From NCBI RefSeq assembly GCF_020379485.1, contig NC_063439.1, positions 16,435,188 to 16,499,187 of the forward strand: a stretch of DNA of 64,000 nucleotides, written 5' to 3'. Below, in pieces: positions 21,977 to 34,056 of this stretch; positions within the stretch are counted from its first letter, which is position 1; every line of letters begins with the position of its first letter. The DNA is from Brassica napus. Its lineage: Eukaryota > Streptophyta > Magnoliopsida > Brassicales > Brassicaceae. The position numbers and the translations under genes are program-made. Below the pieces are notes generated by a model. That model had not been told where the DNA came from. It searched no databases and saw only the letters and a program-made list of their open reading frames with translations.

Positions 21977-24900
21977 CTAGTCTGTTTCCGAGTCATCATT
22001 ACCAGATGAATCTGAATCTGGATCTTGGTGAAACTCTCCAATCACTGGTTCATCCTCTACGTGAACGGCGGCTTCCTCTCCGAAGTCGGTTAAATCGACT
22101 ACAAGGCCAACTCCAGCTAAATCTTCTGCTGCACTTAAGTTGCCGGATGTGCTTGGTTGTAGTGGGTCTTCCAGCTCAGAACTTCCCTGAACTCGGCCTC
22201 TCGGGTTGAGTGTTGTAACAGTAACCCATGGATCATCTCTGTTCCTTACCCGAGGGTACTTGATATAACAAACCTGTAACATTAAAAAAATTATTAGTAA
22301 AATTATAAATTAATACACATGATGATGAATCATTCTGAATAATTAACATTTAATTACCTGATCGGCCTCAGAAGCAAGAATGAAAAGATCATAATATTGC
22401 AGCTTTCGCCTCGAATTTACTGATGTAACACCAAATGCATCTTTTCTCACACCTCGATCTGAAGTGTTGTCGTGCCAATCACAATAGAAAACAGTACATC
22501 GCAATCCAACCATGCTCAAATACTTGATTTCCAAAATTTCATGTATGTGTCCGTAGTATACATCATCTCCTGATGCAGAACAAACGCCAGCATCATAAGT
22601 CGTACTCGAACGTCTCCTCTTCTGAGTTGTGAATGCATATCCTCGAGTACAAAATCTCAGATATGACTTCACAACAAAGTTTGGTCCAACGACCATCTCG
22701 CGTATCCAATCGTCAAATGTTTCACCTCTGGCCAAACCAGCAGACACCTATTAATAGCACATATATATGTTATATCAATAAATGTGAATTAGTATAAATA
22801 TGTGATAAATGATATTTTAATTTGTTTAAAGCACTCACATAAGTAAACATCCATCCAGCAAATTCTCTCTGCTTCATTTTTTCTAGTTCGTCCTCTGTGG
22901 CGTATCTATATTCGAACCGCTTTTCTGCCATGAAAATCCTGTACATATTATGACAATAATGTAATTAATTAAGATTTAAATTTCAACTTGTTAAAATAAA
23001 AATTTGTAAGCTAATTTATTTACCTCTCATATTGAAGAACATCTTCACAGTTGGTGAGCAAATATGTTTGCAAATGACTACGCTATTGCTCAGTAAGTCA
23101 ACGGTCCTTTGGTTTTCCGCTAAGTCGTCCAACGTCTGTGAAAATGTCTGGAACCGTAACATGATATGTTGCCCATTCGTCTCTATCATCATGCCGAGCA
23201 GGTCTTCTGTTTTTGGTCTGAACTTCTGCTGGAAAGTAGTACTCGGCAAAGTTTGAAGTTTCTTCATTGATCATCTGTGCGACTATAGAACCTTCCACCC
23301 TACTTAAATTTTTCACCATTTTCTTCAAATGGAACATATACCGCTCATACAGATACATCCATCTATACTGCACAGGACCACCAAGTTCCAATTCTCTTGC
23401 CAGGTGAATAACAAGATGCTCCATAACATCAAAAAATGAGGGAGGAAATATCTTCTCAAGGTTGCACTGAATCACGGCTATGTTAGTCTTCAAATTTTCA
23501 ATACCTTCAAGAGTCACTGATCTCGTGCATAAATCGCGAAAGAAACCACTTATCCCTGCAATTGCTTCATGAACATTTCGTGGTAATAGTTCCTTGAAGG
23601 CAAACGAAAGGAGGCGCTGCATCATTACATGGCAATCGTGGCTTTTCAAGCCAGTAAACTTTCCTTCTTTTCTGTCGATACAGTTACGCAAATTAGATGC
23701 GTAACCGTCTGGAAATTCCACATCGTTTAAAATCCAATCAAAGAACGCATCTTTTCCCTCTGCATCAAGTCGGTATATGGGAAAAGGAGCCCTACCATTG
23801 TCATCAACATGAAGTTCTGAACGAGCACATATATCGACTAAATCCAGTCTTGACTTCAAATTATCCTTTGTTTTACCTTGAACATTAAGGATCGTGTTCA
23901 TGAGATTTTCAAAAAAGTTCTTTTCAATATGCATGACATCTAAATTATGCCTTAGCAGATGATCCTCCCAGTATGGCAGATCCCAGAAAATACTTTTTTT
24001 GTGCCAGTTATGTAGGTCTCCAACACCATCTACCGGAAAACGCTCATGTCCACCGACGTCTGGCGTCCTTTCTGCACCAAAATCTCTTAGTTGTGTCTTC
24101 AAATCTTCCCCACAAATTTCCGGAGGTGGACTGTCAAACACCCTCTTGTTCTTCGTAAACAAATTCCCACTCCTACGATATGGATGATCAGGTGGTAGGA
24201 ATCTCCTGTGACAGTCAAACCAACACGTTTTTCTTCCGTGTTTTAGTTGGAAAGCATCAGTGTTATCTTGACAATATGGACATGATAGCCTTCCATGCGT
24301 TGTCCATCCAGATAACATACCATATGCTGGAAAATCATTTATTGTCCACATTAGTACTGCCCGCATTTGAAAGTTTTCTTTACACGAAACATCGTATGTT
24401 TCAGCACCTTGAGCCCATAGTTGTTGCAACTCATATATTAGTGGCTGAAGAAACACATCAAGTGATCTCTTAGGATGCTCTAGTCTGGGAACGAGAATCG
24501 AGAGAAACAAAAACTCTCGTCGCAAGCACAAGTTTGGGGGTAGGTTGTATGGTGTAAGAATGACTGGCCATAGAGAATTCTGTCTTCCACTCTTGCCAAA
24601 CGGGCTGAAACCATCAGTACATAATCCAAGGTAGACATTTCTTTTCTCATACGCAAAGTCGGGATACTTTGATTGAAAATACTTCCACGCTTTTGCATCT
24701 GAAGGATGTCTGATCTCACCATCTGTTGAGTGCTTCGCATGCCATCTCATTGTTTGCGCTGTGCGTTCAGACAGATACAACCTCTGCAACCTTTCCGTCA
24801 AAGGCAAATACCACATCCTTTTATATGGCACTGGAACTCTTCCAGTCGTATCTTTATAACGAGGCTTTCCACAAAATTTGCATGTAACCCGCTGTTCATC

Positions 24901-25573
24901 CGCCCTCCAATAAATCATGCAGTTGTCGCTGCATACATCTATTACCTGATACGATAAACCAAGACCAGCTACGAGTTTCTGAACCTCGTAGTATGAACCA
25001 GGAGCTACATTATCCTCGGGTAGAATACCTTTTACAAAATCAGCAATCGCATCCACACAGTCTTCAGCCAAATTATAATTTTTTTAATGCCCATCAATCT
25101 TGTAGCAGAATACCTTCGTACAATGGTTCCTTTCCAGCATCCAACATATCATAAAATCTCCTAGCTTCTGCATTGGGTAAATCTTCCCCTCTAAAATGAT
25201 CATTTACCATCTGCTCAGTACCTACACCATAATCTACATTCGTTCTAATTGGTTCTTCTAATCTAACCGCTGGCTGAGGTTCGCTAGTACTACCATGTTC
25301 ATAATCAGTTTCCCCATGATGATACCAAATTTTGTAACTTCGTGTAAACCCACCCAAATATAGATGAGTCCAAACATCCCACTCTTTAATAACCTTTCTA
25401 TTTTTACAATTAGAGCAAGGACATCTTAACATACCTGTTTTTGCTTCCGGTTGTCGGTGAACTAACCCCATGAATTCGGTTATACCTCGTTGGTATTCTT
25501 CCGTAAGCAATCTCGTGTTCGGATCCAAATGAGGTCGATCGATCCAAGAACGAAAATAATTTGAAGAAGACAT
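21977..25573 (-). pseudogene. TNPD/TNP2-like CACTA transposase with several disabling changes
   Basis: Starts at ATG 25573 (MSSSNYFRSWIDRPHLDPNT). The transposase-associated domain has the Cys pattern of CPCSNCKNRK. After a shift and stop near 25080 the Transposase_21 core runs open from 25071 to 23098 (CMIYWRADEQRVTCKFCGKP, LPYWEDHLLRHNLDVMHIEK, GPVQYRWMYLYERYMFHLKK). Two nonsense codons follow in the next segment: KDR, TGA, LTEQ, TAG, RSHLQTYLLTNCEDVLQYE. Beyond further introns come the DUF4216-type part (22747-22343, YYGHIHEILEIKYL) and an acidic tail ending at 21977. The domain order is normal for CACTA transposases. At least one frameshift and two or three stops mean no full product is made from this copy unless unusual splicing removes them. 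Confidence 0.85.
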
Positions 25574-25679
25574 GTTTTTTATGAATCAAATTCGTGTGTA
25601 AAGAGAGTAAGAGTGAGGATGAAGATATGGAGTGAATGAAGAGGAAGAGGGGTGCTTGTATTTATAGTTGAAATCCTGC

Positions 25680-26000
25680 CGACAGACCGAGGAAATTCCG
25701 ACGGAATTCCGACGCCAACGGCTAGTTCGTCGGAATTTCCTCGGAATTTTTAAAATCCCCCAACGGCTCTCCAACGGCTCTCTAACGGCTATAATATTTC
25801 TTCGGAATTCATCGGTTTTTTCCGAAGAATACATTTTTCCTCGGTATTCCATAAGAATATTCCGACGGATTGATATTTCCTCGGAATTCCGTCGGTATAT
25901 TCCGAGGAAACACCAAATTTTGTGTTTCCTCGGAATATCCTCGGAAATTCCTCGGGATATTCCGAGGATTTCATTTTCCGTCGGAATGTCCGTCTGAATA
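25680..26000. repeat. Right subterminal repeat block of the CACTA element
   Basis: Mirror of the left block: TTCCGACGGAATTCCG and CCTCGGAATTTC units repeated over about 320 bp, ending 19 bp before the element border. The short stretch 25574-25680 would be the leader or promoter of the TNPD-like gene. Confidence 0.85.
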
Positions 26001-26244
26001 CCGCTGTTTTCTTGTAGTGGATGATCAGTTAGAGGAGATCATGATACTTATGAAGTCATGGAAACCTATGAAGGGAAGGGACACCAAGCTTCCAAGTAAG
26101 AAGCTAGTGAAAACAGGGGGTGTATTTATGGGAGGTACTACTAAGAAGAGGACTGTGCAGAGAAGAAGCTACTGGCCAAGCACACAAGTAAGGTGGGAGA
26201 TAAGGGAATACTATCCCAAGGAAGGCTCCGGTTAAGCCAGCAGC

Positions 26245-27095
26245 TGATCAGGAATAAAATCTGAAGTGTTTTTAAGTTTGAAGTTTAAATTTTCATGAAT
26301 AAGTATTGGGATATAGTCATTGAACCCCATGAGTTTCTCTTTGATTTTGTTTTTCTTATCTGTTATGAGGGTCCTATGAAATCTGCATGGTTTTTGAATA
26401 AATGTTTTGATTACCAGATTTTGTTTAAGAGGCTAGTTGTTAGTGTTTATTTATATTCTTTGGTTTTGTGGATGTGGAACTTAGTCCAAAGATAGCCACA
26501 CTTAGTTAAAGTCTTAGCGATCAGAATATTTCATATTCTATGGCTTGGTTCTTATGTGATATGCAGTTTTTGGGGGATAAGTTGAGTGATGAATTAAGAG
26601 ATATAAGAAACGTGTTGTTTATCTCTCAATGGTTCTACTGTAAATTAGGATAAAAGAAATATCTATGGGTATACGTGTCTTGGCAGAGATGGTGTTGTTG
26701 TAACGATTTGTATATTGATTCTGGAACTTGGGACTTTTATTGGATAAAGCATATTGCCATGGAACTCTTGATAAGGACTATCGTCGAGCATCATGTGATG
26801 CAGGTTGGAACGATGCTTACATATATTCGTAATGGGACTTGGATGATCATGGGTTGTATTCAGACCAAGATTTATATATTTGTGATATCACTCAAATTAT
26901 CCTAGAGCGACTTTTACTCTTTCAAATAAGAGGTTCATTTGCAGTACTTAGGAATCGAATCCACAAGGATCGAGGGCACACAATAAATCTAAAGAAATAA
27001 TAATTAAGCTAGGTAGTAAATTAGAAATCAGTAAGCGAGGGCACACAATAAGAGGTTTAGTTGCAACTCATATCTCGGAATAAAGCCATCAATTT
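26245..27095. other. Decayed LINE-like or unclassified sequence
   Basis: Follows the ORF1-like pseudogene without a convincing frame. The 76-aa frame at 26675-26905 is Trp/Cys-rich but shows no reverse-transcriptase motif I can name. 26935-27070 contains GTACTTAGGAATCGAATCC and a repeated GAGGGCACACAATAA (26973 and 27037), reminiscent of retroelement leader sequence. Confidence 0.3.
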
Positions 27096-27099
27096 GAAC

Positions 27100-28402
27100 A
27101 AGTCAAGAACCAAGACTATATATGATGCTTGTCATCATGGGTTATCACCTTCTTTATCGCCATGTCTTTAACCAACAAAGATTTGTTATCAACGGTAAAT
27201 TAATCTGATGTGTGTTTGGACACAAATAGAAAAGATTTGGTAATAGCAGGACAAAAAAATACATCGTCAAGTGGAAACGTATGCATAGAAAATAGATCTG
27301 ACATGATTAATAGAAAGTCACCATTACCGACTATAACTTGATCAATTCATAAATATGATTCTGCTGATTGTAACTGAGAACCACCATTAGTGATATTAGC
27401 AGAAGCATCATAGTCCGTGTACCATTAGTAACAAGAAAACTGTTCATGATCTGAAAGCTTCAAAGTGATCAAGGCTTTGTGAAGAATGTCTGGAGACTGA
27501 TACTCTTGATCAAAATGGTTGTAGTATCAAGCAGCTGAATGTCCATAACGTTCACCAATATGATAGGTAGGTTTGTAGCCAGTTTTGGAGCATCTGAAAT
27601 GCTGGTGAAACCCATGGCCACTAGTAGAGTATGTACCTAAGCCACTAGAGTTTCCTGAACCTCTCCCAAGATTTCCTTTGTTGTTTAGTATCCTCGGCCT
27701 CTATTGGAATAGCCTCTTCCAGTATAAAAGGCCAAATGTGGATAACATCAGATGCATGGCTATATACCTGTAGCTTGTCATCAAATTTAACAAGATTGAA
27801 AACAACATCTTCAAAACTCATCTTAGAAGTATAGTCCATGGAATGATGTATGACTGTAGAAATGGACTCATATTATTTACCTTAACCACTTAAAGGATCA
27901 TAAAACATTTCTTGTTTTTAAACCAGACAACATATCGAGTCTAGCTGGTCACAGATACTCTTAACATCACCAAGGTACTCAGCCATAGTTTTTGGTTCTT
28001 CGACACACCTTGTAGGTTGCGTTAAAGGTCAAACTTACGAGTCAAAAACGCTGTTGTATTACTTTCTGAGGCTGAACCAGACTTCTTGAGAAAAGTGAAG
28101 ACCGTAGACAGAGTGTCAGAGAACCAAACAACCACGCTATGAAAAGATGATCTTTGTGGATGCATTTGATGAACTCTGAGTTTGCTTCCTCATACACCAC
28201 ATAATCATATCAGACTGACTGTTGGTAATGGTCGAGGAGAAGACTTTATGAACCCGAGCAGAGATTGACTGGAGATAAAAGATTCGAGCTACATTTTCCA
28301 TAAAAGTATTTTCTGGAAGAGAGCTTCGAGGTAACACATTGTGAGATTCTCAATGATGAAATGGAAATAGGATCCATAGATTCGACCATGTCTTTGATAC
28401 CA
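27100..28402 (-). pseudogene. Ty1/copia gag to gag-pre-integrase relic
   Basis: Read on the minus strand, a primer-binding-site-like TGGTATCAAAGACATGG (28402-28386) is followed by broken gag text. The segments are LDSICCLV-like (about 27935), MSFEDVVFNLVKFDDKL (about 27790), a Gly/Ser linker GRGSGNSSGLGTYSTSGHG (about 27655) and a degenerate zinc knuckle YHIGERYGHSAA (about 27560). The Cys ligands of the usual CQICGKYGHSAVKC are lost. A gag-pre-integrase-like trace continues to about 27100 and pol is missing. The corresponding LTR (28403 upward) is split by the hAT element at 28662. Confidence 0.65.
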
Positions 28403-28653
28403 TGTAAATCTCACTAACGCATGAACTAGACTAAAGGATTTCAGATTTTTTTTTTTTTACAACTTAAGAAATGTTTAAAGAGTCTCATGTCTTTTTATAA
28501 CCAAGACTTGATCTTATCATATGCATACATTAGCACATGATTCCACAAGAATCTAGACACCCAAATCTGTTGAAGGTAGAGGTATCATGTGCTGGCGTCT
28601 TTGTACTGTGCGATGGCCTCTTCGTACAACTATCACCACAACTCCTTTGACTG
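28403..28653 (-). mobile_element. Proximal part of a copia LTR, split by the hAT insertion
   Basis: Lies immediately upstream (minus strand) of the primer-binding site and contains a TATA-like GTTATAAAAAGACATGAG (about 28500). It is interrupted at 28654-28661 by the hAT target duplication and continues at 32418. The outer LTR border beyond about 32700 could not be defined. Confidence 0.5.
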
Positions 28654-28661
28654 AGTAAGAC

Positions 28662-29305
28662 CAGGGCCGGCTCAAAGGGAAGGACAATAGGTGCACCGCC
28701 CCGGGGCCCGCGAAACAAGGGCCCCATTAAAAAAAAATTTTAGTTCACCTTGTAATTATTCAAAATTTTGACAGATTCTTTTGAGGAGTATGTATTTGTC
28801 GTGGACGATGGGTTTAAGGAAAAATATAGACATATGAGTGGGGTCCACAAGGTATGGGCCCATTTAAAAAAAAAATAGTTAACATTGTAAAGTGTCGATC
28901 TCTAGATTATTTGGGGTTTTCTGTTTTCTTTTATTTTTGGTTAACTTGTTCTTACAAAATTCTTTCATCTTCTTTCTCTAGACTCAGGACCGGCTCAAAG
29001 GGAAGGACAATCGGTGCACCGCCCCGGGGCCTGCAAAACAAGGGGCCCATTAAAAAAAAATTAGTTGAACTTGTAATTATTCAAAGTTTTGACAGATTCT
29101 TTTGAGGAGTATGTATTTGCCGTGGGCGGTGGGTTTAAGGAAAAATATAGACATAGCTGTGGAGTCCACAAAGTATGGGGCCCATTTAAAAAAAAAATTA
29201 GTTAACGTTGTAAAGTGTCGATCTCTAAATTATTTAGGATTTTCTGTTTTCTTTTCTTTTTGGTTAACTTGTTCTTAGAAAATCCTTTCATCTTCTTTCT
29301 CTAGA
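28662..29305. repeat. Tandem duplication of the hAT left end, about 323-bp unit
   Basis: 28662-28984 and 28985-29305 are adjacent copies. Both start CAGG(G/-)CCGGCTCAAAGGG-like, share GGTGCACCGCCCCGGGGCC and ACAGATTCTTTTGAGGAG, and end in TTCATCTTCTTTCTCTAGAC. The element therefore carries two potential left termini, with the outer one used by the mapped target duplication. Confidence 0.9.
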
Positions 29306-29618
29306 CTCTAAATCTTAGAAAATTCATTTTTACATCAGAAACTTCGATTTGATCACTCTAGTCTCTCTGGTAAGATTTCGTTTCTAGATCTGTCATATAT
29401 TTTTTGTGTTCACAAAATTTTAGTCTGAAAAATATATAAGAAAAAATCACTTTTTCCCCATCCGAAGTTCCTATATATGGTGTTTCAATCAAAAACTTAG
29501 AGTGTGAATGGTCTAACTGAATTTTCAAGTATTTTTCTAATTTCAGGTTGACTCTTTCTTTGGGAATTCATATTACAAGGTGATATTTTTCTGTTTATTT
29601 GATATTTTGCTTAGATCA

Positions 29619-32083
29619 TGACTGGTGATTCAGGATGTCAAAAAAGAAAAAAAAAAAGAAAGGTAGCAGAATTATCTTTAAAATCTCATAAAGGTTCTAT
29701 GGATAGATTTGTGATAAAAAAAAATGTTAATGAAAACCCTGAATCTGCTACTAAAGATAAGTACTGAATCAAAAGATCATTTTGATGATAGTATTAGTCA
29801 CTTGAGTGAGCATGATAATGTGTTAGATGAATCTAATGTTGAAAGTATGAATGTTCATGAACCAAAAAGCTCATTCATCGATATATATGATCCTAGGTAT
29901 TGGAATAACCTTGATAATAAAATGAAAGATTTATTGGTTGAAAAAGGGTTTAAAAGAGAAATGAATCTTGTGTGTCCCTTAGATAAGAGCTCTAGACGTT
30001 TTTCAAATGTATTATTCTAGGAAATTGAGTAATGGGGAAATTAGAGATAGAAATTGGCTGGTTTATTCGAAACATGAAGAACAAATGTTACTGTTTTTGT
30101 TGCAAGTTGTTTAAATCTAGTGTTTCCTTAAGTTTGTTAGCTAATGATGGATTAACAGATTGGAAGCATCTTAGTGATATACTTAAACACCATGAAATAA
30201 ATGCAGATCATATGACTAACATGAAAACTTGGAATGAGTTGAAAGTTAGATTGGAAAAAAATCTGACGATTGATAAAGAATTACAAAAGGAAATAGCAAA
30301 AGAAAAAGAGCGTTGGAGACTTGTTTTAACTAGAATAATTGCTGTAGTGAAATTTCTTGCTAAGCGGAATTTGGCATTTAGAGGAATAAATGAGAAACTT
30401 TATCAAGATAACAATGGTAATTTCTTAGGTTCTATTGAGATGATTGCAGAATTTGACTTGGTAATTCAAGATCATATTAGACGCATTCAAAGTCAAGAAA
30501 TTCATCATCATTATCTTGGTCATAATATTCAGAATGAGTTTATCTCTCTTTTAGCTCATAATGTTTAACTTTCTATAGTAGAAATCATTAAAGAGGCAAA
30601 ATATTTTTCTGTCATTCTTGATTGTACACCAGATGTGAGCCATCAAGAGCAAATGACTCTAATAATACGATGTGTGAATCTGTCAAACAAAAAAGTAAGA
30701 ATACAAGAGTACTTCTTAGAGTTTGTTAAGGTAGATGACATATCTGGATTAGGACTTTTTGAAAAATTGTTAGATTCTCTAAAGTCTCTAACTCTTGATG
30801 TTGGTAATGTGAAAGGTCAAGGTTATGATAATGGTTCCAATATGAAAGGAAAACATCAAGGTGTTCAGAAACGATTTCTTGATATAAATCCAAAAGCATT
30901 ATATATGACATGTGCTTGTCATAGTCTTAATCTTGTGGTTAGCGATATGGCTCATTCATGTGTTAAGGCTATTTCATTCTTTGGAATTTTGCAGCGCATA
31001 TATGCCTTGTTTTCTGGTTCTACAAAGAGATGGAAGATTTTACTTGACCATGTTCTTTTTTTTACAGTGAAATCCTTATGCAATACTCGTTGGGAGAGTC
31101 GAATCAAGAGTGTCAAAGCAATCAGATTTCAAGCTCCACAAGTAAGGTCAGCTTTATTGGAATTATATGAATCATGTGATGATGCTATGACAAAAAGTGA
31201 TGCTGAAAGCTTAATCTTGTCATTTGATAATTTTGAATTCTTAATTGGCATGGTCATTTGGTATGAAATTTTGTTTGCTATTAATTCGGTGAGTAAAAAC
31301 TTACAAGCTAAATCTGTTTGTATTGATAATGCTTTGAAACAACTAGAAGGTGTAGTTCTATTTTTGGAGAAGTTTAGACATGAAGGGTTTGCCTCTAGTT
31401 TGGGTATAGCTCAAAATATTGCTCATGATATGGATGTTGATCATGTCTTTCCAAGTAAGCATCGTATCTTTAGGAAAAACAATTTCATGAAACTCAGTTA
31501 GGTGAAGAAGTACTAACTGGTGAAGATGATTTCAGAGTTAATTACTTTATAGTTGTGGTAGACATGGCAATAACTTCGGTCAGGAACAGATTTGATCAAA
31601 TGGTGAATTTTAAAAATGTTTTTGGATTTCTATTTGATTTGAAAAAATTAAAGGTATTAGGTGAAAGTGAAAGTGAACTACGAGAACATTGTACTAACTT
31701 TCACAAAGTTTTTTTCTGGTAATTTTTCAGATGTTGATTTAAATGATTTTTATTCTGAATTGAGAATCTTGCAAACTACTTTACCTGATGTGCCTATGGA
31801 ACCTAGTGAAGTTCTTGAGTTTGTTGAAAGTGTGGGTTGTTATCAAAATGTTACAATTGCTTATCGTATTCTTTTGACCATACCTGTGACTGTAGCTTCA
31901 GGGGAAAGAAGTTTTTCAAAATTAAAATTACTGAAAAGTTATTTACGATCTTCAATGTCTCAAGAAAGATTGAATGGTTTAGCTATTTTATGCATTGAAA
32001 AAGACATGTTAGAAGACATTGATTTTGAAACTATTATTCATGATTTTGCATCGAGTAAAGCTCGAAAGAACTGTTTCTTATGA
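29619..32083 (+). pseudogene. hAT transposase (TTF-type zinc finger, DUF4371, hAT dimerisation), broken
   Basis: Opens at ATG 29619 with a Lys-rich, nuclear-localisation-like start (QKRKKKKRKVAELS). A shift near 29765 leads to SFIDIYDPRYWNNLDNKM, and another near 30015 to the zinc-finger segment [11 protein letters not shown]. The N-terminal domain ends at a stop after LLAHNV (30568). The catalytic-core part runs on with [35 protein letters not shown] and [14 protein letters not shown]. After a shift near 31480 the C-terminal dimerisation domain closes the protein ([19 protein letters not shown]) at 32083. Family domain order and overall length are normal, but at least four disabling changes make it a pseudogene. 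A truncated relative is at 5461-6330. Confidence 0.9.
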
Positions 32084-32417
32084 TTTTTTTAATGTTTTAG
32101 ATGACTACTGTTTTTCTTTGCTTTTCAGATTCGAGAAACATGTGCAAGTATGAAATCATTGATACTGCGTGAAAGCTAGGAAGAAAAGGAGAAGCATAAC
32201 AAAAATAATTCTGATTTTTATGGTCTTGATGACTACGTTTATAAGATATAAGATGCAAACTATTTATTTTATGTGAGATGTTTTTCCTAAATATTGTTGT
32301 TTATTATTTTAATTATAGTAACAGTTTTATAAGTAGCATGTTTTAATATGTTGGAGGGCTTATTTTAAAACTTCGCCCCAGGGTCTATCAAGTGTCTAAG
32401 CTGGCACTGAGTAAGAC

Positions 32418-33120
32418 GTTGGAAGTTTTAACGGCTAGTGGTGTGTGCGCAGTAGGATTGATGACTTGTCTCTGGACTTTGATGGTTGGCTCATAAGCGA
32501 GTGAAGATCCCTCTACTTCAACTGGAGTGTTTGAGACACTTTGGCTAATACCATTGTTCCATCAATAGCAGTTCAGCTTTTCTTCTTACGATCAAGAAGA
32601 ATTCTTGAAGAGTCATGAGACCAAGTTGGATATATGTCTGAGATTCCAAACTCGGTTCTTTCATCGAATGTCTCGTTATAATGGCATGAAGTTTCTTGGT
32701 TTCATGTATGATATCTCATACGTGTCTCCTTGTGATCGGATACATGCATGTAGTCTATAATCCATGTATGACAAAAAGGAAGTTGAACTTAGATAAATAT
32801 ATACATTAACAGAATATATAAATGGTACATGATGAAAATAACGAACCGGCTCGTCTAAGAAAACCAGCGCCGGATAACATATTTTCTCAATGCGAATCTC
32901 ATATATACACTATCAAATTTGGAATTAATCTAGCTTTTAAGTTTTCAAATCTTAAGACATTTTATATGAGATTAGTGCATAGATACCATATAAATAAGAA
33001 ATAATAATAATTTTAATATGTCAAATCATAATAAGTATGTTGCCAAAATATTATGTCAACTAAATGTGGTAAAATATTGGGCAACTTTGTGTGGTGTGTA
33101 TTATGCAACTACGAGTGGTG
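32418..33120. other. Distal copia LTR and unclassified flank
   Basis: 32418-32700 continues the split copia LTR in composition. 32700-33120 is AT-rich and non-coding apart from a 60-aa frame (32822-33004) with no motif. Repeated GTGTGGTGTGTATTATGCAA-like text lies next to the following TIR element. Confidence 0.3.
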
Positions 33121-33122
33121 TG

Positions 33123-34056
33123 TAGGGATGTTAAAACGGGCCTACAGCCCGCGCTCCGTAACGGGCAGGATGTAAAAATTTGAACCTGTAGCCCGTCTAT
33201 TAATGAGTTGAATTAAATGGGTCCGTACAGGGCTAGCCCGTTTAAATCTTTTCAGTTAATGGGCGCGCCCGCGAAACAAACGGGTACCCGTTAAATTTTT
33301 TTGTGTGTGTGTGTAAATTAACCGAAAACGACATCGTTTCTTTTATGGTTTTATTTTGTCGGGTGTTCTTATAGGGTTCTCTTCTCAATCTCTCGGTTTT
33401 CCATTACTTATTCACTTCTATAGTTATCAAATGATGAAATTGAGGAAGGTCACAGGAAAAAAAAAATTGAAAAATAGATTCAAGGGTTTCCTCGTCTTCT
33501 TCATTGCATCAACGTAAGCTTATCTTCTTCACCACAATGATTTTTATATTCTGGGTTTCTTCAATTTGTGATTGATTCGTTTTGCTTTGGTTTCATGTGA
33601 TCGATTCGTTTTGGTTAGCCTATGGCCCTCCTGCAGTTAATTCTTATGATGCTGCTTTGCAAAACTCAGTTTTTGAATTCAGTTGTGATTTTGCAGGTCA
33701 AAGAACTCACTTTGTGATTTTGTAGCTTTCTAATTCTAAGTCTCGTATTTGGATTCAAGGTGATAGTCAGAAGATTATTTAGATGTAAATGAGCAGTAAT
33801 CTTTAGATCAGAAGATAACGAGCTGGTGAATCAATATTCTCTGTGTTGTTTTATGTTTTCCAACTTTTCTGAAAAAACATAAATGGACACGAGTCTAAAC
33901 AGGTTTAACGGGTTATTCTAAAATAAACGGGTTCGAAAACAAATGGGCTTTACGGGCATATATGTAAACGGGCATACATGTAAACGGGTTTAAACGTTCA
34001 GGGTTTCAAACGGGCAGGGCCTAAACGGGCCTGGGCCGCCCATATTAACATTCCTA
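33123..34056. mobile_element. Non-autonomous TIR element with TAGGGATGTTAAAACGGGC ends
   Basis: Left end TAGGGATGTTAAAACGGGC (33123) and right end, reverse complemented, TAGGAATGTTAATATGGGC (34056) form 19-bp imperfect inverted repeats. Both subterminal regions are full of AACGGGC/GCCCGTT motifs in inverted orientation. GTGTG flanks both sides, but an 8-bp duplication is not exact. No ORF. Structure and TA(G)GG ends suggest a hAT-like non-autonomous family. A decayed end of the same kind is at 40703-40780. Confidence 0.6.

Larger units (their letters stand above)
18164..26019 (-). mobile_element. Complete CACTA (En/Spm) transposon, 7856 bp, TSD GAT
   Basis: Begins CACTACAAGAAAACAGCGG at 18164 and ends with the inverted CCGCTGTTTTCTTGTAGTG at 26019: perfect 19-bp terminal inverted repeats with the diagnostic CACTA start. 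The 3-bp target duplication GAT is present at 18161-18163 and 26020-26022. Subterminal blocks are packed with TCCTCGGAATTCCGACG-type repeats. Two minus-strand genes lie inside: a TNPD-type (TNP2) transposase at the right and a TNPA-type (Ptta/En/Spm) protein at the left. Both carry breaks, so this copy is probably not autonomous, but intact termini and TSD suggest a fairly recent insertion that could be mobilised in trans. Confidence 0.95.
17176..26240 (+). pseudogene. LINE ORF1-like gene interrupted by the CACTA element
   Basis: 5' part 17176-18163 and 3' part 26020-26240, separated by the CACTA insertion. The sequence reads RSGQQGPRNKNYKGKGFAYD (about 17300), then acidic, Ser/Glu-rich text, then VDLGMEED up to the insertion. 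Across the junction, removing the CACTA element and one copy of GAT restores GMEEDQLEEIMILMKSW, so the two parts were one frame. The 3' piece includes GVFMGGTTKKRTVQ. RNA-binding, Lys/Arg-rich proteins ending this way are ORF1-type products of Brassicaceae LINEs and their domesticated relatives. Multiple frame changes and stops (about 17465, 17731) show it was already decaying. No reverse transcriptase ORF is seen downstream. Confidence 0.6.
28662..32409 (+). mobile_element. hAT transposon, 3748 bp, TSD AGTAAGAC
   Basis: Starts CAGGGCCGGCTCAAAG at 28662 and ends CTTAGACA-like text then GCTGGCACTG at 32409 (read as CAGTGCCAGCTTAGAC on the other strand), short imperfect inverted repeats with the hAT-type CAGGG/CAGTG ends. 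The 8-bp duplication AGTAAGAC flanks it exactly at 28654-28661 and 32410-32417, the hAT hallmark. It holds one decayed transposase and a duplicated left end, and sits inside a copia LTR. Confidence 0.93.

Noticed and set aside
25586..26235. Overlapping frames of 61-121 aa at the right CACTA end
   Set aside because: Same repeat artefact. Only the part after 26020 is real coding debris, of the ORF1-like gene.
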